From Epinephelus fuscoguttatus (lineage: Eukaryota > Chordata > Actinopteri > Perciformes > Serranidae), in contig NC_064767.1 in the NCBI RefSeq assembly GCF_011397635.1, positions 17,153,037 to 17,217,036 of the forward strand: 64,000 nucleotides of DNA, written 5' to 3'. Under the pieces are notes generated by a model. It had not been told where the DNA came from. It worked only from the letters and a program-made list of their open reading frames with translations, and did not search any database. Positions 37,979-51,139 of this stretch are shown here, one piece after another; position 1 is the stretch's first letter, and each line of letters starts with the position of its first letter. The position numbers and the translations under genes are program-made.

Positions 37979-39545
37979 GATGTTTCTGTGAAGAAGCCTC
38001 TTTGTGTTTGAAACTGTATTTGAGTAAAGATAAGAAGTGATAACATCTCATGCCTTTCAACAAACAAGAGAGCAATAAAACAGTTATGGAAACATATCCG
38101 AGCTTTTATTACATCAGGTGGAAGGCAATTTTAAAAGGACTGACTTTGAGGGAAGGCGACTGTAATGTAAAGCACCATGGAGTAAAACCCAGGCGGAACA
38201 AACAGCAATGTAAACAATGCAGGAATTACGAGCACTAGGCACACAAATTACCTAAGTAATACAATTTGTAAACACACTGCGCTGTGCATGTTCTCTAAAT
38301 AAGGAGCTTAATGACGCTGAATAAAAAATTTGATAAAAAGAAGTGTTAAAATATTGTTATTAGATTGTACTGTCACATTTCTATGTTTCTGTCGTCGTTT
38401 AACATTTGGTTTAGCGTAACAAAGCACAAAAACAAACTATTTACAAAGGCAAAGAGTCACTCCCTTTGGGTCAAAACAAACATCATTCACATTATAGACT
38501 GGGATGTAAATATATGGTCCTCTAATATACTTTATATATCAAACTCTAACAGTGGCAATGAAGACAAGCTTTCCACAGCATATTGCTATCAACTGACAAA
38601 ATTAGTCAAAACATCAATCGTCATCGATCATCTTCAGCTTTCTCTGAGTCAGACTCGGCACGTTCATTGTCAGCGTCCAAACAAGCAGTCAAACTTTGTC
38701 ACTCATCAATATGCAAGAGTTATCACTTTGCTGGGCTCTTCCTGTTAGTCACAGTCAATTCCTCGTCACTATTACAATAAAGCAGCAACCATGGGAACAA
38801 CACCACTGACATGAACGTTCAAACAATATGAATTATTACTGAGTTATCAATCACAGCATGTTTAGTATGAGAGTTAGTAAGTAAAGTACATATGTAAAGA
38901 CTATCAAATCCTTTATTTAACTATCAAACACTATATTGTTATACCTATAATATAAACCAACATATATTATTACAAGATAGTATAATGAATACGTTCAGAT
39001 ACAAATCGTACTTCTTATAAGGCCGAACATTGTATAATCTGAATATGTCCGGCCACTGTTGCACTACTAGTGTGACTGACTGTTAAATTTTAAAATTGTT
39101 TAAACAATTTTTTAGCTTTAAGAATACATTCAACAATGAACTTGTGCAAAAAGAAAAAAAAAAGGATCCACAAATACATAACTGTAATCTGATGCTTTCA
39201 TAACCTTTTTGTAAACCCCATTAAAAATATGGGTAATAACAACCACAGATATGCAGTGCACGTTTCATTTGATTTAATTTTACTGAGCCCTTTGGGAGTG
39301 GTCAATCAAAAAATTCTCAAAAAACTTCCATATTACCATCTGCTGGCACGTCTCGCAAAAACTTTCCCATGAAATAATAGCCGTGAATGAGGGAAGCTGC
39401 GTGAAAGCAACACAGTCCTCGGAGACTTTCTGACTAGATGATAGTCTTTCCTCTTATTTCACTTCCCTTCAACAAGCTGAAAATTAAAAAGGCAATTCAG
39501 ATGTTTTCCTAACAAAACACTAATTATTTTTTACAGTAAAGGCCC
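37979..39545. other. Intergenic and add3 3'UTR (minus strand)
   Basis: The add3 stop codon is at 39546-39548, so its 3'UTR runs leftwards from there. Minus-strand poly(A) candidates are ATTAAA (plus TTTAAT near 39276) and AATAAA (plus TTTATT at 38932-38937). No other gene is evident; the 127-codon open frame at 38365-38748 has no family motif. Confidence 0.45.
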
Positions 39546-42500
39546 TCAGGCTTCTGTTTTTTCTTTCTTCTCCTTCTTCTTCTTGCTCTTCTTCAAGAAT
39601 GAAGGTGTGCGAAATGTCTTTCTCTTTTTCTTGGGGGACTTGGTTTGGCTCTCTGGGGTCTGAGCCTCCCCCGTCTTCTCCTGAGATGAAATGGAGATTT
39701 CTGCCGTTTCCGAAGTGCTCACGCTCATTTTGGATACCTCAATGCTCAGATCCTCGTCCGTCTCTTCCAAGTGGTCTTTCCCGTTGGGTATTGTGTCTGT
39801 CAAAAGATGAAAACAAGTCACTGAAGAATGATGTGGATAAGAAGTGCATCACAATGCTTTTTACTAATTACACCAGATGGACGTTAAACAGACACAAGCG
39901 GCAGCTATTGCTAACAGTTTCAAATCATAATTTCAGTGCCTGTTGACTAGCTAATTACCTTCTTTAGCTGGCGTCATCACGGGAGAGAGGGAAAGAGAGA
40001 TAGTAGAGCCATCAAATGTCGTCATCTCATCTGCATCTGCATCAGTGGCATCATCATCTTCTGTAAAAGGATTAAAGTCATCAGAGGTCAGTCGTTTATT
40101 AACACCGGTATATTCGTGTGAGTGAGGCAAACTAGATGAACAAATTTATGCTGTTCAGAATTGTATTTTTTCACTGTTCACAAAAGCAACAAGACTCAGT
40201 CTACAGCCATGATAGAAGCTCTGTGAGGCTGTACTTTGGTGCAGCAGCTAAGTATCAGGGCCCTGACACACCAAGCCAACAGTCGGCAGTTGTGGTGTGT
40301 CACGCACAATTGGCGCTAGTCCGCCCGTGACAGCTTTTTCAGCCAACTCAGCATGTAAAATCTGCGGTGGAGCCTGTTAGCGAATGAAATCACTCTGATT
40401 GGCAGCTCACCTCAGAACAAGAGAAGGGAAACATAAGTGAGGAGTGCAAACAATGACTAAAGTCTAAGCTAACTAGCCCCTTGAATCTGTCCTGTAAGCC
40501 TTCTGCTTTCCCTTTTTGAATGATAAATACAGAGTACCACCGCCTGCTGGTATGGAGAGTTACTTCCTCTCACGCACATTCAGAACGTGCGTGCTAATTG
40601 GCCGTTGGCTGTTGTCTTTGCGGTGTGTTCAAGTGCAACATTTTGGTCGAGACACAGACGACAAACAGCGACACAACAGTCAGCCTACATTGCCACTAGT
40701 TCTTAAATGTCAGTTTGGTGTGCCTGGGCCTTTAAAGTCAGCATGCTAGCATGCTCAGGACAATGCTAAAATACTGATGTCCCAAAATTAAGTGTTTTGG
40801 TCCTCAATCCATCAAAGTAGGCCTCAGTGTATCCATGTGAATGTTTGTACTGCATCCACTCTTGTAATGTCTTATGTGATATGTAGTATAGCATGGTTTT
40901 GTCTTTTTGGTGTTTTTGCAGTTGTTTTTTTGTATTAAAGTGTATGTATATGAAAACAAACATCTTGGGATGCAAGACAATTTGGAAACTATTCTAATAA
41001 TTAAGTGAAATCAAAGCAAAATAAACTATTTAGCATGAAAAATGTTAACCATTTTCAGTGTCTGCATTCAGTGTTAGCATGCTAACATTTGCTTATAGCA
41101 CTTAACACAAATATGGCTGAGGCCGCTGTGAATGTAAATAAATAAAAACAAATTTAAAAAAAGAAAAATACTTCATTTTTGACCTGACAGTGGTGCTAGA
41201 TGAAAAGTTACAGATCCAGTGTGTAGGATTTAGGGGAATATATTGTAAGAAATAGAATTTAGTATTCATGACTATGTATGACATATTTCATTTGTGTATA
41301 ATGACCTGAAATTAAGAATTATTGCATTTTCATAACCTTAGAATGAGCTGTTTTTGGGGCCATACACATGCCACATTTTTTGTGCCTTCAAATCCATTGT
41401 TTTCAATGTAGACACACGGCAGGAGCGCTCAAACACCAGGGCAACACGCACATGTTCCTGAGCATTTTGAGCGTTCCTGATGTTTTGGAACGCAGCAGCA
41501 CACACTGCATGGTATATGAGGAGGAACAACCAATCACAGCCAGCAGATATCTTTCCTTTCATCTGTAAATATGAGTCTGTGATAAATATGAAGAAGTTAA
41601 TCATTTTAGTGCAGGACTGCCAGAGCTTTACATCTGTCTCACAGACAATAGGCCTGCACACAAACAGCGCCTGAAAGAAGATCAGCTCTGCACTCAGGAT
41701 TTCGGATAAATATACTATGATACAGTTCTTGTTGAGGCTGCTTAGCAACCTCAGGCACAAACTAGGCACAAGAGTAGCACCCAGCGCCTGACCTCACATT
41801 TTACTGGCGGTTAAAGACGCAGCATGTGTACGGACTCTGTATCTACACAGATTTCGCCATGTTGTTCTACAGTAGCCCAGAACGAACAAGCCAAAAGCTG
41901 GCTCTAGATACTGCAATTCGTATTTTTGCAGTGGCCACCATAGTTCTCCTATATGTTTGGCAAATGAGAAACGTTTCAGCTGGGTGCAGTCTGCAACCCC
42001 ACTGCTAGATGCCACTGAATCATACACACTAGAGCTTTAAGGGCTCACCAAAGTGATTCATCCAGAGGGGGGGGCATGAATGTCTGGACCAAATTTTTCT
42101 GGCGATCCATTCAAAAGTTGTCAAGAGGTTTCACTTAAAACCTCAAGATGGCACTAGATAAAGGGTCAGCCATTGCCATCCCCACATCAATGTGTCTAGC
42201 ATTGTAAATAAAAACAGTAAACAATGAAAGCTAGTCTGGTTTAACAACACTGCTACATTGTATAATCTCTATTAGCTGCAGTGTTCTGAGACTGACACGT
42301 TATTGTGATAGTGAAAAACAAAGGTGCTACTCTGATACACAGCTGTAGAAATGTTCCCTTCTGCACACATTTTTTTCCTTGTCTGCAGTCATAACCAGGG
42401 CCTGAGTAGTTTGACAAGACTGATGTCTTTGCAGCTCATCTCTCACCATCCCTGTGAGCTGACTTCACAACTCAGCGGATGAGTGAAACCATGGACTGAC

Positions 42501-45500
42501 ATTTTCTCCTGCGGGCATTTTTGCAGGAATATCCTCATTTCAGTGAACGTAGTTCCAACGTTTCCTCCAGGCTGCACCCAGCACTCTGACTGAACTAATT
42601 AACTTCCTGGACTATGGGCTAATGAGTCTGCTTTTATGTTGATGCAACGAGTGCAGCAAACTTTTGGAACGTTAAAAAACTACAATTAAGCTTCAGACGC
42701 AAATAATCACCAAGACATCAAGTAACTGCAATCCACGCAATAATGTCTAATGTGTCCTTTTAATTAACGGTCAAACAAGTTCTTTTTGATTTATAATTCT
42801 TCAAATATAATGTGTCCTAAACTTTATTTTAATGGATTCTTTTTAGCTTTGCTTGGTGAAGTCAGAGATTGCTGTTAAAACGAGATTAGCTTTGTCTCTC
42901 CATCTCGATTTCTTTCATGACCTCTGGGACCAGAGAGGATTAACTTCAAAACATCATACACTCATAATCTACATGGGATGATGTCAGATATGAGCTTGTG
43001 TAAACCCAAGTGGGATTAGATTAAGCAGAGGGTTTTCTGTGCCTCTAAATAGCAATTGTGCACTTTAAAGGGGAACTATAACATTTTAAGAATTGACATG
43101 TTACTCCTATGGCCTGTCCAAAAATATTAGCAAACATAAACAACTCTCTCCCAAATCCAAAAGCTAGCGCACTGTTTGTGATGTCATCAAGTACAAAGTT
43201 TGGAGCTGTGCCACAGACAATGAATTAGGACAGCTGTTTTAGATGGCACTGAGAGCATCCAAGGGAATATTCAGAGAGGCATCAATTTACCTTCATTAAC
43301 TTCAAGTCAAATAAGCAAACAAACATTCAAACATTCAGACTTTATACCTGATGACATCACTTGTTTTAGACTTCAATCTGGTTTCTGTCTTTGAGAGAGA
43401 ATAGCTCATGTTCACAAATATTGACTGAACTTTCCTAGGCGATGGAAATAACATTTTGGCACTTCTAATTCAGGTGGTGTTTCCCTTTAAGGCTTTGTCA
43501 TTGTAAAGAAACAGATTGACTACCTTCTTGGCCTTGCTGCTTTCTCTCTACCTCGCTCTTGTATTCCTCCAGCTCCGCTTCTGTGAGCTCATTGAAAGGG
43601 TTAGGGGGAAGAGAGCGAGTCTGCTCCTCGTCCTCGATGATGAAAGCCTGATTGACAGCGGAGAATAAAGAGACATTATGAAAACCTGATGTAATGCTTT
43701 TTGCAGTACATAAAAGTGGTCGCTGCCATGGTTAAATCAAAATTGGTTATACATTTATGTTTACAATTTTTTCCAGTTGCTTCAGGGGAATGAAAAACAC
43801 CGTTTCTCCAAATCCTGTGTGCAACGCTCACATCTATTCTTCCTTGGTCTCACAACAGTAAATGCATTTCTGGGTGCTTTCATTCAGAACTCTTAAGTAC
43901 AAGTGCGGATAATCTTCATTTGATCCAGTGATGCATTGCGTTAGCCTCTGTCATCAAAGTCGATGAAACTTGTTTCAGTGCTTAGATAAAGAGACACAGT
44001 GTTGGCGTCTTCTGTTACACAGACGCAGTTAGTTGCCGTCGACATTTGTCTATCCTAACATGTTTGAAAATTCTTGTAGAATTCCTTATATAGATCACAT
44101 TAATATAAGTTTCTATCTGTTTTCTTGTATTATCTGTGCATTATAGTTTTGTGAACAGATGTTTAGTTTTGTTTTTGGTTGACAGACTTATGGGATTTAA
44201 TGTATGGAAGGGGCCCTATGAGGTGTTCAGGGCGGCAGGTCTGAGGACGTCTCTGACTGCCTGCAGCTACTCGGTCCACCTGTTGTTAATCCTGTAAGTT
44301 GACTGACAGTCACTGGGGACAAAGGACGAAACCGTGAAACTGGAGGACTATTGCACACTGTAGAAGGCACAACTAAAATGTCTATGCGGAACATCCTCAC
44401 TGATTTGGGTGTGCAAAATCGTTTTGTCCTTTTTGGCTCTCTTTTTGTCCCTTTTTGTGACAATGATGAGAACCTTGATGAAGTTATTTCCTTTTGAGTT
44501 TAACATCTTGAGTGACTGATCGCCTTTTGCAGGACAAAAGTGTTGTAATGCTCAGTATAAACAGGCGTGATGATTCATCTTAGTGGTTTAACAACTGCAG
44601 CAGTGTTTTAGAAAATGTGCTGAAGCAACTGGGAAAAATATATACAGTGACACATTGTATATCATGCAGTGTGGTTGCACCTGTGACTTCATCATTTTTT
44701 ACAAATGGTAAATATACTCACGGGTCCTTTTATGGTGTCGACAACAATGCCTGCTAGTAACTGAGATTTTGGTCCGGCCGTCATCAGGTCACCTCTGTGC
44801 TGCTCTTTTATCTGAACAAAATCAGATGAAACTTGGTTCAGGAATCTTTTACATACAGTAGAATATCATAATGTTATACTACACCTGCCAACATAAGGTG
44901 TGTCAAACATACTTCTAAAAACACTCAACAACACAGCAAATCACAGTAAAGTTCCTCAATCCATCAAGCTTAATGATCGATTCTGTAGAAATGCCTTTTT
45001 GCTGCTGCTATAGAGGGATTTTCTTCAGTTAGAGCTGCAATGATTAGTCACTTGATCATTTAATTGGTCAACATAAAAATAGTGGAAACAATTCTAAATA
45101 TCGTTTTTGTCATTTTCAACAAAAAGTTTGCTGGGTACAGCTTTTCAGTTGTGAGAGTTTGATACTTTTGTTATATACGACAGTAAACTGAACAGTAAAC
45201 TGCGACTATTTTTACTTGAGCTGTGGGAAAATCTAATGAAGACATGCAGGGCTCCCCCCTGAAAGTCGAAGATTCATCACTTGAAGACCCCTCAGTAGAC
45301 TAAGATATTTCAAGTCAAGCATTTTTTTCTTTGGGTCAGTCAATGTGCAATGTACTACTGGGGACATTTCAGTCCCTACATTTAGCTACAAAGAGAGCAC
45401 TCCTCGCTTTCATGCTGATCTCAGGTCCAGGCAGCTGTGGACCCAGACCTAGGGGGAGTTTGAGTGAAATGTAGGCAGCAGCTTTGTGGAGGAGAGGTTA

Positions 45501-48500
45501 CAAGATAATCTTCTGCCTTCTGCTTAGAGGTGGTGAATTTACAGCTCACGGCAACTTAATATGACACAGTCTCTGCCTTTTGTTCGATATCTGGTGTTGG
45601 TAAAAAATGTTGCACGTTTCCGATCTGTCGTAACCATAGCATGTATTAGCTCTGAGGGCTACTTGGCTTGTTTACTATAGTACGTGAACGTCTCTGTCAC
45701 CCTAAACATACCACCAAACCCTCTTCAGACTCTCAAACTTTATAATAAAAAAAGAACAAATAGTCGAATATTTGTATTGAACAGCCAAATCTGATTGGAC
45801 TGACAGTCAGGTACAGCCCTTGAGACATGACTGATTGAGAATAAAAATGGCAGATTAATTGATTTGCAGCCCTACTTGTCAGAACATATTAATCAGCATC
45901 AATTTACTGAAAAGCAAGTCTACTGTCAATTTTCTATGCTGTATGTCAATGGAAATTGAATGTTCAAATAGTATATTTAAGCTTAAAACTGGGTGTGATT
46001 TTGTAAGAGACACTCCAATCATGATACAGTGCAGGCAATAAGGATTTTTGTGTGTCTTTGGTGTTGAGAATTACAGCATGTAGAGGCAGTGCTGTGTGAA
46101 AAATGTGATGTTTCAACTGACCCGGTTCCTCTTGTCCAAAACCTCTGTGGGATCAGTGTTAAGTGGGACAAACTGGTTGGGATCTTCAATCTTTATCGGT
46201 GTGCCGACACTATTGCCTGGCTCTGAAGACTTCATCCACTGAGAGAAAGAAACAAACAGGGTACAAAGTACAAATTGTGGTGAGAACTTCAAGTAATAGT
46301 AAAAATGGTATTTCTCAAACTGGCCACAAGAGGGCAGGCTAATACAAAGAAATGGCAGCTCCTGAGCTCATGATTCCCCTCAGACCAGAACAGTCAGAGC
46401 TAGATGATTAAATTTGTTACAGCTTGACATGAAAATCAACGCACCATGGTCTTGGTCCTGGGGCTGACATCCCCGCTGGGTGAATGTTCAGGAACATTGA
46501 CCCTCAAGTAGCTGTTGGGTGAGTTGAGCCACCGGGTCCTTTCTCTCTGCTGTTTCTGCGCCATAAACTTGAAGGGGCTGCGCAGACCCAGCTCATTGTC
46601 CTCTGATGGCACAGCAGACACGGTGGCAGGGATCTCCACGTCGTTCTTAGAGCGCGGTTTTTCACGGACGATGGGGTTCCTGTAAGAGTAGCCTGTTCTG
46701 TATCCCTAGAAGGTCACACAAAGGGAAAAAACATTATTCCAGCATACTTGCTGAGCAGCTTTTCCTTTGACAGAGGTGATATTGTGTGCAGTATTTCGCA
46801 CTGTTCCCTCACAATCCATTAAATAAGAAACATCAACTCCAAAAGACAGAAAATTCAAAGGATGCACGGGCCACCCAAGATCCACTCACACAATGCTTCT
46901 AAATATTTAAACAACGCTGTATATACAAACAGCGTTTTTGCAGATGTGCCCAGTTTCAGAGGGAAAAGATAGAACTTTGGTTTAAAGCAGTGTGTTGTTA
47001 ACAATACATCAAAGACAACAGAGACAACTAGAAAACTGATGGGAACTCGCAGCGGGTGCAGAGTGCAGTCTGAAGCCAGCAGTACAGCACTACAATCAAA
47101 ATCAAAATTGGCATTTTCTCGCAGGCAATATGACAAGTTTGCCACTAAAAATGATCCCTGCGTTGGGCTTTGATCGCCACAGTGTGAGCAAGCCATCATT
47201 TATTCACAGGATCGTTCACTGCCACCCAAAGCACAGTTTCCAAATGTTGTGATTAGTAACACTATTGGGGTGTACAGGCTTAATTAACATATACACTGCC
47301 CTGATTAAAGCAGAAAGCACCTGGTCTGTATCGGTTACCATCTTTCAAGTTGCCCAGATTAGAGAAAACATCCTGTTAATCAAGTAAGGCATGCACAGAG
47401 ATCATTATTGTGTCAACCACAATCAGCAAACCCTAGCCTCTGGCATGGACAGACAGACCTCCTGTTGCAGTGAGTGTACTGGCATTTGCACCCAGCGCCA
47501 TACTAAACAGTCTTGGAGAAAATGCCAAATCTGATTTCCAAATTGAGTACACTAGAGTCCTTACACTAAGTGACTGTGTGGTCTGTGTGGCTGCGACTGC
47601 CCACAGCACGCCTCACCATCTGGAAGCTATGATTGAGAGGGGAGGGCGGGCTACGATCACACAGGGCTAACACAGCTGCAGCCCACTCCAGCCACAGTTG
47701 TTAGCGAGAAGCCCACTCAAACAGACACAGTCTGACATCTTCTGTGTCCACAGAACATGTCAGGGACAGTCATTAGCAGTGCGGTCGGCATCGCGGGGAT
47801 TAAATTGCCAGCAGAGCAGAACAGCACAGAAATCTTTAAGGTGAAACAAGAGCAGCAGACTGTATCTTCGCCACGGACAAAAAAATTGACAATCTGACAA
47901 TAATTACATGAGTATCTGTAACTGCAGTGACAGCTACCATCAGACACTATGATCCAATTACACAAATCCTTTTCAGATAAGATGAACAAAAATGTATCTG
48001 TTCTCTAATCAGAGACTTCCCAAGGAAATGCCTGTAACAGGAAACTCAAGGCATCATGGGTAAAAGGCACAGGTCAGGGTTCACTCACCAGGTTGTCCAG
48101 CATCCTCATGAGGGACTCGAGCTCGGCCTCGCCCACTTTCCACTTGACCTCATTGTCCAACACATGCCCGGCAGTGGCCACTCCCTGGGTCAGGGGTTTA
48201 AGCTTCTCCCTGTCCAAGAGCACCAGGTTGTCCACGGTTGTACATCTCAAAACATTCACCTAAACGCAGACAACAAAATTATTCTAGCATACACAATTTT
48301 TACATTTGAAGTTAAAAGCCAAATTATTATTCTAACGGTTTTCCCTCATGCATTAATTATAATTCTGCCATGTCAAAACTTGCTTAGACAGAGAACATTA
48401 ATTTCAGAATGTTAAATATTTTCCCTTCTAAGTAGAATTTTCATTCCTAAGGAACTGTAATTATATGTCAGCTGGGCTGTCAATATCAGTCAGAAACAAT

Positions 48501-51082
48501 AGAAAAACAAATACAGTCCAGACACAGCAGGATGATGAAAAAACAACCTGACTGCCTGCCCGATACAAAGCAACAGGAGTTTCTCAAAAACACTGCAGGG
48601 TTCCACCTGGCTCTGACTGTGAACGGTGCTCTCTAGCACATATTTGACTTAGCTTTGTTCAAACATTCTGTATGTTAGACATCAGCTTTGCTTCCCTTTC
48701 AGGCACTGCAGTAATACTTTGCCATTTGCAACGGAGTCTGACTCATTCGTGGAAGAAAATGAACGAGACTGCGACAGGTGAAATGGGAAAAATTATATAA
48801 GCGATTCATTCAATGTAGTCAGCTTATAAATGTGTAAAAAAAAAAAAAAAAAAGTGAACCAAGGCCACATTTAAGTTCAGAGATTGCTCTGACCCGAACA
48901 CTGCAATTACGTGTCATTACCAGGAAGAGGTAGCAATGGGAAATTTAGCTTTTACCTGGATTTCACAAGCCTGCTGTGAGTGGTACACGTAGTGAAAAGC
49001 CTCTTCTACTGTTTCTCCCAAAGCCAGCAGCCCATGATTCCTCAGGATCATCACCTGAAAAACACAGAGAATGCTTTCATCACCATGATACACTAAACAA
49101 ATCCATCTGAGCTAATACAATGCATATCCAGATAAGCTTACATACCTTCATTAATGTGTGCATTAACTAGCAAATATTCCCTTATCAACATACACGACAC
49201 ATGTACTGATACAGTCTCTACTGATACTATCTGTCATCTATGGAAATGAGTAATGCCGGGTTTGTATTTCTGATACTTCTGTCGACTTCTGCAGACTTCC
49301 TGTTTATTTCTGCAAACTGAAAACTATTCCCCTCAGTGGCAACAAAGCTTTTATTTATCCTACTTTTATTTCACAGATAATCAGTTAATTGCAAAACCAC
49401 CACAAAATAGCATTTATAGTCTTGTGTGTGATTTAACTCAGCTTTATATGAGTAGAGGGAAAAGTCTGCTAGCTGCTAGGCTAATTTCTGCAATGGGAAA
49501 TGTCACAGGCTTATGCTAATAATGTTAGCATGCTGTATATGAGGGGGAAACGTGTCTAGCATGAGACAGTTATTTGGTCTGTAAACCTTGTGTTATAATG
49601 GAGCTGGATTTTGTACTTATGTTTAATATGGTCACTATTAAGCCACATTTTTTTGTGTGTTAGATAAATCATTTTAACTTAAATGCAGCCCTAATATGCT
49701 TATTTGCTTTATGAGAGAGAGTTAGATGAACAGATTGAAGCCACTGTCATATCTGTCTGTTAAATATAAGGCTGCAGACAGCAGCTGGTTAGGTTAGCTT
49801 AGCATGAAGACTTGTAGCTACCATCAGCTCTGAAGCTAACTTATTAACAAGCTCTATCTTGTTTGTTTAATCGGTACAACAAAATCAGGTTGACATTTTT
49901 CATGGGGTTTAAAGCTACACTTAATTTTCTTGCATTCTTGCATTTTTAATTGGCCTAAAAGGTTCTGCACTAAGCTGGTTTGAATCTTATTTATCTGATC
50001 ATTTTCTGTTCGTTCATGTTCATAATGAGTCATCCTTATGTACTAAAGTTTGTTTTGGAGTTGCGCAAGGTTCTGTGCTCGGACCAATCCTATTTACTCT
50101 ATATATGCTTCCTTTGGGTAACGTCATTAGAAATCACTCTGTAAATTTCCATTGTTATACGGATGATACACAGTTGTATTTATCTATGAAGCCAGAAGAA
50201 AGTAATCAATTAACTAAACTTCATAATTGCCTTAAAGACATAAAAACCTGGATGAGCACCAATTTCCTGATGTTAAATTCAGACAAAACTGAAGTTATTG
50301 TTCTGGGCCCCAAACAACTCAGAGGCTCTTTATCTGATGACATAGTTTCTCTAGATGGCATTGCTCTGGCCTCTAACACTACCGTAAGAAACCTCAGAGT
50401 AACATTTAATCAAGATTTGTCTTTTAATTCTCATTTAAAACAAACCTCACGGACTGCATTTTTTCATCTGCGTAATACTGCGAAAATTAGGCCTATCCTG
50501 ACCCGAAAAGATGCAGAAAAATTGGTCCATGCTTTTGTTACCTCAAGGCTGGATTACTGTAACTCTATTATCTGGTAGCTCTAGTAAGTCTTTAAAAACT
50601 CTGCAGCTAATTCAGAATGCAGCAGCACATGTACTAACAGGAACTACGAAACGTGATCATATTTCTCCTGTTTTAGCTTCTCTGCACTGGCTCCCTGTAA
50701 AATCCAGAACTGAATTTAAAATCCTACTGTTCACTTATAAAGCTCTAAATGGTCAAGCTCCGTCATATCTTAGAGAGCTCATAGTGCCTTATTATCCCAC
50801 CAGAACACTGCACTCTGAGAATGCAGGGTTACTCGTGGTCCCTAAAGTCTCCAAAAGTAGATCAGGAGCCAGAGCCTTCAGCTATCAGGCTCCTCTCCTG
50901 TGGAATCATCTTCCTGTTGCGGTCCGGGAGGCAGACACCATCTCCACATCTAAGACTAGACTTAAGACTTTCCTCTTTGATAAAGCTTATAGTTAGGGCT
51001 GGCTCAGGCTTGCCTTGTACCAGCCCTTAGTTAGGCTGACTTAGGCCCAGTCTGCCGGAGGACCCCCTATAATACACCGGGC

Positions 51083-51139
<57 letters not shown>

